Shown here: positions 46,501-53,177 of the stretch, piece after piece | How positions within the stretch are numbered: the stretch's first letter is position 1 | How the letters are laid out: each line of letters starts with the position of its first letter | Assembly: GCF_900090105.1 (NCBI RefSeq) | Contig: NZ_FMDM01000007.1 | Coordinates: forward strand, 310,001-374,000 | Direction of reading: 5' to 3' | Length of the DNA stretch: 64,000 nucleotides | Source of the DNA: Micromonospora humi | GTDB lineage: Bacteria; Actinomycetota; Actinomycetes; Mycobacteriales; Micromonosporaceae | Made by a program: the position numbers and the translations under genes | Notes under the pieces: model-generated | The model's database searches: none | What the model was told of the DNA's origin: nothing | The model's input: only the letters and a program-made list of their open reading frames with translations

Positions 46501-47560
46501 CTGCAAGTTCGCGAAGCGGGCTTGCAAGTGGGTCAGTGAGCAGCTCGGCAGAAAGGCGGAGAAGAAGGCCGCCCAGACCTTGAGCAAGGAGGCGTTGGAA
46601 CGCCTCACGCCCAAGATCAACCCGCGCCAGGAGTTGGCCGAGATGGCCATGCTCAAGGCCGAGGCACGGGCCAAGGACCTCGCGAAGGTCAAGCCGAAGG
46701 CTCCGCCCGCTCCCGCGAAGAAGCCGGACCCGGGCACGAAGGGCAAGCCCGCAACCAAGAACACCGACGCGCCGCCGGAGAAGTCGTGCAAGCACAGCTT
46801 CGCCGCCGACACCCCCGTCCTGATGGCGGACGGGGAGAGCAAGCCGATAGCGGAGGTCGCCGAAGGTGAGGAGGTCATCGCCCACGATCCCGAGACAGGT
46901 GCCACCAGCGCGGAGCCCGTCGACGCCGTCCACGTCAACGAGGACGAGGCGCTGACCAATCTCTCGGTCCGCGACGGTGACGGCGAGTTCGTCACCCTGC
47001 ACACGACGCAGCACCACCCCTTCTGGAGCGAGAGCCGCGACCGGTGGGTCGAAGCAGTGGAGCTCCAGCCGACGGAGGAGTTGCTGTCGCCGGACGGGGT
47101 CGCCGTCACGGTGGCGAAGGTCGACAACTTCAGCGGGCAGCGCACGATGCGCGACCTCACCGTCCGCGGCGTCCACACGTACTATGTGATGGCCGGTGGC
47201 ACGCCGGTGCTGGTGCACAACTGTGGTGGATCGATCAATCCGGGTCTGGTGCGATTCTCGCAGGACACGGTCAGCCCGCGCTTCAGCACTGGAGAGACTA
47301 TTGAGCAAACGGCGGCTGCCCTGCGCTCTGGTTACACTAAGCCGACCGATCTCCCGCCCGTGCGTCTGACCGTAAGAGACGGCCAGGTCTATTCACTCGA
47401 CAACCGGAGGCTGGTGGCCTTCCAGAAGGCAGGCATTCAAATGCCCTTCCGCATGGCTACACCAGAAGAGGCGGCGAGTGAAGCATGGAAATTCACCACC
47501 AAAAATGAAGGACGGTCGATCGTGATCAACTATTTCGATCCGGTGGAGTGGGCTCCATGA
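40556..47560 (+). CDS. Secreted RHS-repeat polymorphic toxin with HINT domain
   Basis: A 2,334-residue exported toxin. A signal peptide (LVALLAAAVGGQIPARAQ) is followed by a long alanine-rich and SpvB-like beta region (GPGGPSPSLTVGYSSQSVDG), many YD/RHS repeats (for example YDAAGRTTAVWLP, YDASGNLLKIDD) and the RHS core ending GRFVSADPINDPG (Arg1855) and YADPSGE (near 1886). A pre-toxin hydrophobic segment (VVSWVPVLGTGADAADAALYL) and Lys-rich linker lead to a HINT domain from Cys2078 (CKHSFAADTPVLMADG, TTQHHPFW) to VHNC at Cys2223, a self-cleaving module. The last 111 residues are the toxin tip. GAAGGGA four bases upstream supports this ATG. Confidence 0.93.
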   Translation: MRTARAGRSHRNRGRMPAVNAMRSGTRRAVTIGLVALLAAAVGGQIPARAQRPAGAPHLEPQRYPSAPLHEVKRAKPSKDTGSADVKRPAPVWPSTSAAEVALPATAAGDRSATTAVRAGTLPVTVRPVAGSPTARSAASVPGKVRVEVLSRTETAAAGVNGLLLRVGRSDGTRSAGQVEIGVDYAAFASAYGADWSTRLRLERLPECALTAPSTRDCGPVALGSRNNVRTRTVSATVSAAPVSGAVSSAEAKRLGVAPAAASAGTLVALTSGPSGGAGNFTASSLSPSSSWSQSGATGSFQWSYPMRTPPGPGGPSPSLTVGYSSQSVDGRHAASNNQPGAFGEGFDYSPGFIERRYKACSDDMGGNANNTVKTGDLCWGPDNAVMSLNGSSVELLKGSDGKWHPRNEDGSKIELATTPAYSNGDDNNEYWKVTTTDGTQYWFGRHQLPGWTTGKPTTNSVLTVPVYGNNPGEPCYAATFAASDCNDKRQAWRWNLDYVQDIHGNTMSYWWAKETNYYAKNKVTSTPVVYDRAGYLTRIDYGSDNRDNNEYAASSPYVENVPVRIDLTNIDRCLSNCTTKNETTWPDTPWDQECLASTKPCLNGSPTFWSAKRTTEVLTKVWKGSAYQKVDSWTFRQSFPDPGDGTRAGLWLEGITHKGLNGGTVTAPEVTFERVQMQNRVDAAGSDWALAMNWHRVKQISLETGGKIFVTYSDPECVKGSKMPSKSALDSNTLLCYPVRWTPPGYTDKVTDFFHKYVVKEVQQIDEVGGARPVRTAYDYLNDNDEPLWHYEDDTGIAPDDTRTWSQWRGYPTVVTYLGEGVDRTKTETLYFRGMYGDKLAAGGTRTTKVQGREGGPANDYEHFAGSPRETITWLGATVLAATVTDMWRSDPPTATRSGTPVAEARYARIGATHARGTTDGGIQRTTTTTSYDEYGMPTDVEDGGDDSKTGDEACVKTEYSRNTTKWLLDPVRRTHGWVGGCGTTPTAENQITADTRFSFDSQAYGAAPTSGLATAVETITGFSGGTRTYKKVSSATYDAYGRVDASFDIAGEKTDTDYVPASGGPVTQVITTNPLLWKSTVDLDPAFGVPVKITDPNNRVTEVTYDAAGRTTAVWLPNRDRAIYGSAPSNSYSYTLSRSQPSFITTKALNAGGGTDTSYLLLDGLGRPRQAQEPAYGSGRILADTFYDAAGRIYKENAAYFDAGAIDTTIIKFRDDKDVPSQTKTLYDTAGRPIHSLLLGTNAGVQVEKARTSTTYHGDHTTVTPPTGDAATTVWTDLYGRTEKLWQYHGPTATGTYDETSYTYHPVGQLATVKDPSGNTWSYSYDIQGRPTSTTDPDTGISTSKYNDLGELERTTDARPDTPDIWYTYDRMGRPLTTREGSLTGPKRTEFTYDSPIKGAMKSSSRWIGAEEYRNELVSVDKMDRPTQTKLTLPSSQAGFCGIGAVTCTFTSKASFLADGSPNTRTLPAAGGLSEEVLNYQYDSTYALLDKLATNYGDASYYAIESKYTSLHELSIITRSTQLTGTKSVKTQDTFDPATGRVTNSSLQRSTGPVPVANTSYEYDASGNLLKIDDNSVARPRDTQCFAYDHQRRLTEAWTPASYDCGAKPQAESELGGPAPYWQQWSFGAADHPQGRVGNRLTQVERGTPTGTVTTSYSYPAAKAAQPHRLDGWSRTDNTGTTTGSYTYDEAGNMKTRPGKSGQQTMSWDVEGHLTSVTDSAGSNSYIYDASGNRLIATDPTGSTLFLGDQEVRKNGTNGQVSAIRYYGFNGEVIAQRTVTGITWLASDHQGTSQVSITNDTNQTITQRRQTPYGAPRGAAVTWPNQQGFLGGYQDPTGLTHLGAREYDPSIGRFVSADPINDPGNPQQMQAYAYASNNPTTYADPSGEIIPEYAGIDTPKGLCPRTIDGYACQDVVEKYKPQSTRRDKGLVNNKVLHDAAGVVSWVPVLGTGADAADAALYLHEGDTKSAIITMAPGPPVCKFAKRACKWVSEQLGRKAEKKAAQTLSKEALERLTPKINPRQELAEMAMLKAEARAKDLAKVKPKAPPAPAKKPDPGTKGKPATKNTDAPPEKSCKHSFAADTPVLMADGESKPIAEVAEGEEVIAHDPETGATSAEPVDAVHVNEDEALTNLSVRDGDGEFVTLHTTQHHPFWSESRDRWVEAVELQPTEELLSPDGVAVTVAKVDNFSGQRTMRDLTVRGVHTYYVMAGGTPVLVHNCGGSINPGLVRFSQDTVSPRFSTGETIEQTAAALRSGYTKPTDLPPVRLTVRDGQVYSLDNRRLVAFQKAGIQMPFRMATPEEAASEAWKFTTKNEGRSIVINYFDPVEWAP
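47225..47557 (+). other. Toxin tip module of the RHS protein (residues 2224-2334)
   Basis: The 111 residues after the HINT VHNC site. Key segments are LVRFSQDTVSPRFSTGE, LPPVRLTVRDGQVYSLDNRR, LVAFQKAGIQMPFRMATPEE and WKFTTKNEGRSIVI. I recognise the pattern as a recurrent C-terminal tip of polymorphic toxins but cannot name its family. The order RFSQDTV / PPVRLTV-DG-YSLDNRRL-AF-AG resembles ParB/sulfiredoxin-like folds, which would suggest nuclease or NTP-linked activity; this is an inference. Sequence here is AT-richer: the 60 bases from 47461 are 30 G+C. Confidence 0.6.
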
Positions 47561-47817
47561 ACTGGCCTGATGAGGAATTGAACTCCATTGTGACCCGTGA
47601 GGATCTCGCTCATTACCTGGTGCAACTCGCGGCGAAGATCGACGACGGGCGGATCTCTGTCGAAAACTCAACGACCAGCGCATTCTTGGACTCTGCCGGG
47701 CGCTGGACGAATTCGATGGATGGGTTCTTCGATAACGTCATGAAAGAGCCGGTGCCCGATCTCCCTGATTGGGCCATGATTGCTGCGATCTTCCGCGCGG
47801 CGCTGGTATACGAATAG
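47557..47817 (+). CDS. Predicted immunity protein, DUF7660 type
   Basis: An 86-residue acidic cytoplasmic protein whose ATG overlaps the toxin stop (ATGA). TREDLAHYLVQLA, ENSTTSAFLDSAGRW, NSMDGFFDNVMKEPVPDLPDWAMIAAIFRAALVYE match the DUF7660 pattern as I remember it (TR-DL-FL, W-N-L-FLE, W-IAxIFxAAxxYE). Position directly behind the toxin tip and small acidic form are the classic immunity arrangement. The codon use is AT-richer than neighbours. Protective function is inferred, not shown. ATG at 47557 is chosen over one at 47548 because of the overlap. Confidence 0.75.
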   Translation: MNWPDEELNSIVTREDLAHYLVQLAAKIDDGRISVENSTTSAFLDSAGRWTNSMDGFFDNVMKEPVPDLPDWAMIAAIFRAALVYE

Positions 47818-47872
47818 GCCATGAAGAATTAACTCACGGGAGCGCGTGGAATTCTCGTGGTTGGTGTAGTGC

Positions 47873-47909
47873 GGAGCGGTGCCATCGCCGAGTGTGCTGG
47901 CACCGCTCC
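47873..47909 (+). terminator. Terminator of the toxin-immunity operon
   Basis: GGAGCGGTGCCA (47873-47884) and TGGCACCGCTCC (47898-47909) form a perfect 12-bp stem with a 13-base loop, 55 bp after the immunity stop. There is no U-run, as is usual for actinobacterial terminators. Confidence 0.7.
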
Positions 47910-48121
47910 ATCGTGCATTCGGCGAAGCGACAAGCCTGTGTCGGTGGTAGATGGGTGGGCCGCCCGAGGTTCTGACCGTGTGCCTCTATGTGATCGCCGA
48001 TCTGCTTCGACGGCTGACCGCCCCCCACCGCCACGAGAAGTATCGAATGAGCGCGCGACAGCCGCTGCGAGCTGATCTGCCAGCCCGACTGGCCCGAATG
48101 GCGTCGCTGGTGGCGGTCGCA

Positions 48122-48127
48122 TACCGT
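48122..48127 (+). promoter_or_regulatory. -10 box of the 333-residue membrane protein gene
   Basis: TACCGT lies seven bases before the GTG at 48135; the earlier GTG at 48126 overlaps the box and so is a poor start. A leaderless message from 48134-48135 is expected. Confidence 0.4.
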
Positions 48128-48134
48128 GCCGGTC

Positions 48135-49136
48135 GTGGACGGACGACGCAGCTACCCTGAGGATCAGCAGGAACCGCGGTGGGGCGACCGCGGGTACGAG
48201 TCGGACTGGCGCGCCACCGGCGAGCCGCGCTACCGCGACGACGACTACCGCGCCCCGGAGCAGCGCGCCGGCGAGAGTCGCTACGGCGCGTACTCCGCGG
48301 CCGACCCGCTCGTCGACGACACCAGTGGCTGGCGGTCGCAGCGCCCGGACGACCCGGAGGTCTCCGGTGAGCTGCCCGGCCGCGCCGGTCGCCGGGCGGC
48401 CCGTGAGGCCGCCGGTGGTGAGGACATCGTGTCCCGCAGCGGCGTCGACGCGCTCGGCACGGCGTCGCGCGGGGCGGCGAACCCGTCGGCCGGCGTGGCC
48501 GATCCGCTCACCGGTGCCCGTGGCGGCACCGACCCGTACGGGCTCGGGGCGCGGGGCGCCGACGCCCTCGCCGGGAGCGCCGATCCGGCCCGCCCCGGTC
48601 CGCTGGGCGGCTACCCGATCGTGGACACCGGCCGGTCGGCCGAGCCCGCCACGTCCGGTGGGACGCAGATCTCGCTGGGGGGCCGGACCGGTCCCGGCGC
48701 GGCCACGCCGTTGACGGTGGGGGAGCGGCCGACCGGCCCGGCGGACCCGGCGGCGCCGGTGAACCCGTTGGAGATGCCGACCGGCCCGATGCCGGCGCTG
48801 GTTCCCCGTCCGGACACACCGTCGCCGGGTGACGGCGTCTACCGGACCCGGCGTCCGGCGCTGGCGGTGCTGCTGGCGGCGCTGGTGCTGGTGCTGGAGG
48901 TGCCGGCGGTGCGGGTGTTGCTGCACGGGCTGGTCGGGGACCCGGTGTCGACGTCGCACGTCGTGGTGGGCACGTTCCTGGTGGTCGGCCTGCCGATCTT
49001 CGGCGCCGGGCTGTACGGGCTGCGCACCGGCGGGCTGGCGCTCGCCGACGGCAGCCGGGGTTGGCTGCGTCCGCCGACCGCCTACCTGACCGTCGGTCTG
49101 GTGCTTTTCGTCGCCGCCGCCCTCGCGGCCCGCTGA
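48135..49136 (+). CDS. Hypothetical membrane protein with long disordered N-terminus
   Basis: A 333-residue protein of unknown family. Residues 1-235 are hydrophilic and low-complexity (Asp, Arg, Pro, Gly, Thr), and the C-terminal 100 residues hold three hydrophobic helices ([61 protein letters not shown]). It is upstream of rpsB in the same direction. No catalytic motif is seen. GTG at 48135 is chosen by the -10 box. It could be a cell-envelope protein; that is a guess. Confidence 0.75.
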   Translation: MDGRRSYPEDQQEPRWGDRGYESDWRATGEPRYRDDDYRAPEQRAGESRYGAYSAADPLVDDTSGWRSQRPDDPEVSGELPGRAGRRAAREAAGGEDIVSRSGVDALGTASRGAANPSAGVADPLTGARGGTDPYGLGARGADALAGSADPARPGPLGGYPIVDTGRSAEPATSGGTQISLGGRTGPGAATPLTVGERPTGPADPAAPVNPLEMPTGPMPALVPRPDTPSPGDGVYRTRRPALAVLLAALVLVLEVPAVRVLLHGLVGDPVSTSHVVVGTFLVVGLPIFGAGLYGLRTGGLALADGSRGWLRPPTAYLTVGLVLFVAAALAAR

Positions 49137-49497
49137 CCCGGAAGCGGCCCCGGGCCCGCTTGATCCACACCGGTACGCCGAGGTGGCGGCATCCCCGCCG
49201 CCGTGATGCCGTCACCTCCCCGAGCTGGAGTGGATCAAGCCGCCCCCCAGGCGAGCCTGGAGTAGATCAAGGGGGACCGTGCACCCCGGGGCCGAGGTGC
49301 GGAGACGGCGCGTACACTTGTCAACTGGCGACCGCCTCGCGCGGTCGACCTCGCGTGCCCTCTCCACGATCATTCCGTGGGGCGACGGCCTCCCTGGTCC
49401 CGGTTCTTCACCCGGGCCCACCCTGGCCGGCGACCGGGCGCCAGGCGTCCGGCCGCCGGCCGGACGGACAACCAGGGACAAAGTAGGAGTACCCACC
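49137..49497 (+). promoter_or_regulatory. Intergenic region and structured leader of rpsB
   Basis: A 361-bp gap. Its left part has an inverted pair CTTGATCCAC (49159) and GTGGATCAAG (49230) plus a near-repeat of the latter around 49255-49270. TACACT at 49313-49318 is a good -10 box, giving a leader of about 175 bases. The leader folds: TCCCTGGT (49391-49398) pairs with ACCAGGGA (49471-49478), enclosing a perfect 9-bp hairpin CGTCCGGCC/GGCCGGACG at 49446-49466. It may allow S2 to control its own synthesis. TAGGAGT precedes the ATG. Confidence 0.5.
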
Positions 49498-50397
49498 ATG
49501 GCCGTCGTGACCATGCGTCAGCTGCTGGAGAGCGGTGTGCACTTCGGGCACCAGACCCGGCGCTGGAACCCGAAGATGAAGCGCTTCATCTTCACCGAGC
49601 GCAACGGTATCTACATCATCGACCTGCGCCAGACCCTCGACTACATCGAGAAGGCGTACGAGTTCATCCGCACCACCGTCGCGGGCGGCGGCAGCATCCT
49701 GTTCGTCGGCACCAAGAAGCAGGCCCAGGAGGCCATCGCCGAGCAGGCGACCCGGGTCGGCCAGCCGTACGTCAACCACCGCTGGCTCGGTGGCATGCTG
49801 ACCAACTTCCAGACCGTGTACAAGCGGCTCCAGCGGATGAAGGAGCTGGAGGCCCTGGGTGACCTGAGCGGCACCGCCGCCGGTTACACCAAGAAGGAGA
49901 CCCTCCAGCTCTCCCGCGAGAAGATCAAGCTGACCCGCACCCTCGGTGGCCTGCGGGACATGCAGAAGCTTCCGGCCGCGGTCTGGATCGTCGACACCAA
50001 GAAGGAGCACATCGCCGTCGACGAGGCCCGCAAGCTGGGCATCCCGGTGATCGCGGTGCTCGACACCAACTGCGACCCGGACGAGGTCGACTTCCCGATC
50101 CCGGGCAACGACGACGCCATCCGCTCGGCCGAGCTGCTGACCAAGGTCGTCGCCGCCGCCGTCGCCGACGGTCTGATCGCCCGTTCCGGCCGTAACCGGG
50201 GCGGCGACGAGAAGCCCGAGGCGGGCCAGGTCGGCGCCGACGAGCCGCTGGCCGAGTGGGAGCGCGAGCTGCTCGAGGAGCCGAAGAAGGCCGACGAGCA
50301 GCCCGCCGCCGCCGAGCAGCCGGCCGCCGAGCAGCCCGCCGCCGCCGAGGAGCCGAAGAAGGCCACCGAGCAGCCGGCGACCGCCGCCGCCGAGTGA
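49498..50397 (+). CDS. rpsB: 30S ribosomal protein S2
   Basis: A 299-residue S2. Core features are [62 protein letters not shown] and [14 protein letters not shown]. The core ends near residue 235; a Glu/Pro/Ala tail of repeated [22 protein letters not shown] units follows and is absent from E. coli. The ATG has TAGGAGT eight bases upstream. Followed by a long hairpin and tsf. Confidence 0.97.
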   Translation: MAVVTMRQLLESGVHFGHQTRRWNPKMKRFIFTERNGIYIIDLRQTLDYIEKAYEFIRTTVAGGGSILFVGTKKQAQEAIAEQATRVGQPYVNHRWLGGMLTNFQTVYKRLQRMKELEALGDLSGTAAGYTKKETLQLSREKIKLTRTLGGLRDMQKLPAAVWIVDTKKEHIAVDEARKLGIPVIAVLDTNCDPDEVDFPIPGNDDAIRSAELLTKVVAAAVADGLIARSGRNRGGDEKPEAGQVGADEPLAEWERELLEEPKKADEQPAAAEQPAAEQPAAAEEPKKATEQPATAAAE

Positions 50398-50404
50398 TCT
50401 CGCC

Positions 50405-50447
50405 GTCGCGCCCCCACCGTCCGGGTTCCCGGGCGGTGGGGCGCGAC
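50405..50447 (+). terminator. Hairpin between rpsB and tsf
   Basis: The left arm 50405-50425 and right arm 50428-50447 pair over about 20 bases with one bulged C and one mismatch around a two-base loop. It lies eight bases after the rpsB stop. As tsf follows only 76 bp later in the same direction, it is probably a partial terminator that sets S2:EF-Ts ratio. Confidence 0.65.
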
Positions 50448-50523
50448 GGGTACGCCGGGCAGCACCGGCCCGGAACGGGTAAGCAGCACCCCAGACCACC
50501 TCACTGACACCGAAGAGAGAGTC

Positions 50524-51351
50524 ATGTCCAACTTCACCGCCGCGGACGTCAAGAAGCTCCGGGACCTCACCGGCGCCGGCATGATGGACTCCAAGAAGGC
50601 GCTGACCGAGGCCGAGGGCGACTTCGACAAGGCCGTCGAGATCCTGCGCGTCAAGGGTGCCAAGGATGTCGGCAAGCGGGCCGGCCGCACCGCGGCCAAC
50701 GGTCTCGTCGCCCACTCCGGCCAGGCGCTGCTCGAGCTCAACTGCGAGACCGACTTCGTCGCCAAGAACGACGCCTTCATCGCGCTGGCCCAGCAGCTCG
50801 TCGAGCACGGCGTGACCAGCGGCGCCACCAACGCCGAGGAGCTGCTCGCCAGCAGCATCGACGGCAAGAGCGTGGCCGACCTGATCCAGGAGCAGTCCGC
50901 CAAGATCGGCGAGAAGCTGGTGCTCAACCGCTTCGCCAAGCTCGACGGCACCACCGCCGTCTACCTGCACCGCAAGAGCCAGGACCTGCCCCCGGCGGTC
51001 GGCGTGCTGGTGCAGTTCTCCGGCAAGACCGACGAGGCGGCCGACGCGGACGCCCGTGGCGTCGCGATGCAGATCGCCGCCATGCGCCCGAAGTACCTCA
51101 CCCGGGACGAGGTGCCCGCCGAGACGGTCGAGTCCGAGCGGCGCATCGCCGAGCAGACCGCCCGCGAGGAGAACAAGCCCGAGGCGGCGCTGCCGAAGAT
51201 CGTCGAGGGTCGGGTCAACTCCTTCTTCAAGGACTTCGTCCTGCTGGAGCAGGCGGCGGTCGCCGACAACAAGAAGACCGTCAAGCAGGTGCTGGCCGAG
51301 GCCGGCATCGAGGTGACCCGCTTCGTGCGGTTCGAGGTCGGCCAGGCCTGA
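50524..51351 (+). CDS. tsf: Translation elongation factor Ts
   Basis: A 275-residue EF-Ts that exchanges GDP for GTP on EF-Tu. The N-terminal UBA-like domain is [36 protein letters not shown] and the core contacts are in [22 protein letters not shown] (TDFV motif). The C-terminal [14 protein letters not shown] end is standard. Preceded by GAGAGAG and followed by two strong hairpins. Length is typical of actinobacteria. Confidence 0.97.
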   Translation: MSNFTAADVKKLRDLTGAGMMDSKKALTEAEGDFDKAVEILRVKGAKDVGKRAGRTAANGLVAHSGQALLELNCETDFVAKNDAFIALAQQLVEHGVTSGATNAEELLASSIDGKSVADLIQEQSAKIGEKLVLNRFAKLDGTTAVYLHRKSQDLPPAVGVLVQFSGKTDEAADADARGVAMQIAAMRPKYLTRDEVPAETVESERRIAEQTAREENKPEAALPKIVEGRVNSFFKDFVLLEQAAVADNKKTVKQVLAEAGIEVTRFVRFEVGQA

Positions 51352-51356
51352 GCCGC

Positions 51357-51380
51357 CGCCCGGGCCGCTGGGCCCGGGCG
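51357..51380 (+). terminator. First terminator after tsf
   Basis: CGCCCGGGCC (51357-51366) pairs perfectly with GGCCCGGGCG (51371-51380) around a four-base loop, starting five bases after the tsf stop. Confidence 0.6.
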
Positions 51381-51393
51381 CAGGGGGAACGTG

Positions 51394-51441
51394 GACGAGG
51401 AGGCCGCAGGTGTACGCGACAGGCACCGCGGCCTCCTCGTC
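51394..51441 (+). terminator. Second terminator after tsf
   Basis: GACGAGGAGGCCGC (51394-51407) pairs perfectly over 14 bases with GCGGCCTCCTCGTC (51428-51441), and the stem can be extended by GGTG/CACC. Together with the first hairpin it should isolate tsf from pyrH. Confidence 0.7.
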
Positions 51442-51444
51442 ACA

Positions 51445-51450
51445 TAGGGT
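51445..51450 (+). promoter_or_regulatory. -10 box of pyrH
   Basis: TAGGGT lies four bases after the second tsf terminator and 56 bp before the pyrH ATG, so pyrH-frr probably starts its own message here. Confidence 0.5.
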
Positions 51451-51506
51451 CGGCAGGGGCAGTTACGCGATGCCCGCGCGTTGCGCGGGGAGAAGGGGCG
51501 GGGCGG

Positions 51507-52274
51507 ATGACGCAGGTTGTGAGTGACCGGAGCCTGGCGGAGGACGACCCGACCGCCCCTCCGCCCGGTCGGTCCCGCCGGGTGGTGCTGAAGCTCTCCG
51601 GTGAGGTCTTCGGCGGCGGCGCGATCGGCGTCGACCCGGACGTCGTGCAGGGCATCGCCCGGCAGATCGCCACCGTGGTCCGCCGCGGCGTGCAGGTCTC
51701 CGTGGTGGTCGGCGGCGGCAACTTCTTCCGCGGCGCCGAGCTGCAGAAGCGCGGCATGGACCGGGCCCGCGCCGACTACATGGGCATGCTGGGCACGGTG
51801 ATGAACTGCCTGGCGTTGCAGGACTTCCTGGAGAAGGAGGGCATCGAGACCCGGGTGCAGAGCGCCATCACCATGGCCCAGGTCGCCGAGCCCTACATCC
51901 CGCTGCGCGCGATCCGGCACCTGGAGAAGGGCCGTGTGGTGATCTTCGGCGCGGGCGCCGGGATGCCCTACTTCTCCACCGACACGGTGGCCGCCCAGCG
52001 GGCGCTGGAGATCCGCGCGGACGTGGTGCTGATGAGCAAGAACGGCGTGGACGCGGTCTACACCGCCGACCCCCGGATCGACCCGACCGCGAGCAAGCTC
52101 GACTCGATCACCTTCTCCGAGGTGCTGCGCCGCAACCTGCGGGTGGCCGACGCCGCCGCGTTCAGCCTCTGCATGGAGAACGGCCTGCCGATGCTGGTCT
52201 TCGGCGCGCAGGGCGACGACACCATCGTCCGGGCCGTCGGCGGTGAGAAGATCGGCACGCTGATCACCGCCTGA
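51507..52274 (+). CDS. pyrH: UMP kinase
   Basis: A 255-residue hexameric kinase making UDP. The phosphate loop is [13 protein letters not shown] near residue 30, the UMP site is [34 protein letters not shown], and [21 protein letters not shown] is the C-terminal nucleotide site. An N-terminal tail of about 28 residues is longer than in E. coli. Followed by frr after 86 bp, the order conserved across bacteria. Confidence 0.97.
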   Translation: MTQVVSDRSLAEDDPTAPPPGRSRRVVLKLSGEVFGGGAIGVDPDVVQGIARQIATVVRRGVQVSVVVGGGNFFRGAELQKRGMDRARADYMGMLGTVMNCLALQDFLEKEGIETRVQSAITMAQVAEPYIPLRAIRHLEKGRVVIFGAGAGMPYFSTDTVAAQRALEIRADVVLMSKNGVDAVYTADPRIDPTASKLDSITFSEVLRRNLRVADAAAFSLCMENGLPMLVFGAQGDDTIVRAVGGEKIGTLITA

Positions 52275-52360
52275 CGCGGTCCCGCCGGACCGGCAGCGGT
52301 CCTCTGCCACAGCCTGAGAGCACAGCCCACGACGAGCGACAGAAGGAGGCGAGGAGACCG

Positions 52361-52918
52361 GTGATCGACGACACCCTCCTCGAGGCGGAGGAGAAGATGG
52401 AGCGTGCCATCGAGCACGCCAGGGAGGAATTCGGCGGGATCCGCACCGGTCGCGCCAACGCCGCCATGTTCTCCCGGATCGTCATCGACTACTACGGCAG
52501 CCCGACCCCGCTGCCGCAGATGGCGTCCATCGCGGTGCCCGAGCCGCGCATGGTGATCATCAAGCCGTACGACAACTCGCAGCTGAACGCCATGGAGAAG
52601 GCGATCCGCGACTCGGACCTCGGGGTCAACCCGAACAACGAGGGCAACCAGTTGCGCATCCTGCTGCCGCAGATGACCGAGGAGCGGCGGCGGGACATGA
52701 TCAAGGTCGCCCGGCAGAAGGGCGAGGAGGCCAAGGTCGCCGTCCGCAACATCCGCCGCAAGGCCAAGGAAGAGCTGGACCGCCTGGTCAAGGACGGCGA
52801 GGTCGGCGAGGACGAGGGTCGGCGCGCGGAGAAGGACCTGGACGACCTGACCCAGCGCTTCGTCGCCACCGTGGACGAGATGATCAAGCACAAGGAGAGC
52901 GAGCTGCTCGAGGTCTGA
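52361..52918 (+). CDS. frr: Ribosome recycling factor
   Basis: A 185-residue factor that splits post-termination ribosomes with EF-G. Both domains are intact: the helical part ([61 protein letters not shown]) and the beta part ([27 protein letters not shown]). GTG start; AGGAGG lies a few bases upstream. Followed by a strong terminator. Confidence 0.97.
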   Translation: MIDDTLLEAEEKMERAIEHAREEFGGIRTGRANAAMFSRIVIDYYGSPTPLPQMASIAVPEPRMVIIKPYDNSQLNAMEKAIRDSDLGVNPNNEGNQLRILLPQMTEERRRDMIKVARQKGEEAKVAVRNIRRKAKEELDRLVKDGEVGEDEGRRAEKDLDDLTQRFVATVDEMIKHKESELLEV

Positions 52919-52937
52919 GCGGCCCGCGTACTCCACA

Positions 52938-52985
52938 CGGCACCGCGCCGCCGCCGCCCGGCATCCGGGCGGCGGCCCGGTGCCG
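52938..52985 (+). terminator. Terminator after frr
   Basis: CGGCACCG plus CCGCCGCCGCCCGG (52938-52961) pairs with CCGGGCGGCGG plus CCGGTGCCG (52965-52985), a long G+C stem with small internal bulges and a three-base loop. It ends the pyrH-frr message. Confidence 0.7.
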
Positions 52986-53031
52986 TCGTCGTGCCCGGCC
53001 GGCGTCCACCCTCGCCGCCTCCCGGGTGCAG

Positions 53032-53037
53032 TAGGCT
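53032..53037 (+). promoter_or_regulatory. -10 box of cdsA
   Basis: TAGGCT follows the frr terminator by 46 bp and would give a cdsA leader of about 135 bases. A second possible box, TACCGT at 53158-53163, is much closer to the start. Confidence 0.4.
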
Positions 53038-53177
53038 CGGCACGATTCGGCGACCACCACCGGGTGAACGGCGGGAGTCGCCCGGCCGTCGGCCGCTCAA
53101 CAGGAAGTCTCACGCCGGTAGGGGATGGTCTTGGTCTTGCGTCATGTGGTGGCTTCCGTACCGTCTGCCGGTGCGTG

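Larger units (their letters stand above)
47818..48134. other. AT-richer spacer after the immunity gene
   Basis: About 320 bp with no gene I can support. It begins AT-rich like the toxin tip, contains a strong hairpin at 47873-47909, and short frames on both strands match nothing. It may include remains of an older toxin/immunity cassette, which is common behind such loci, but no sequence match supports this here. Confidence 0.45.

Noticed and set aside
47818..48134. Insertion sequence or transposase remnant
   Set aside because: No terminal inverted repeats flanking a transposase-like frame, and the only inverted repeat is the terminator hairpin.
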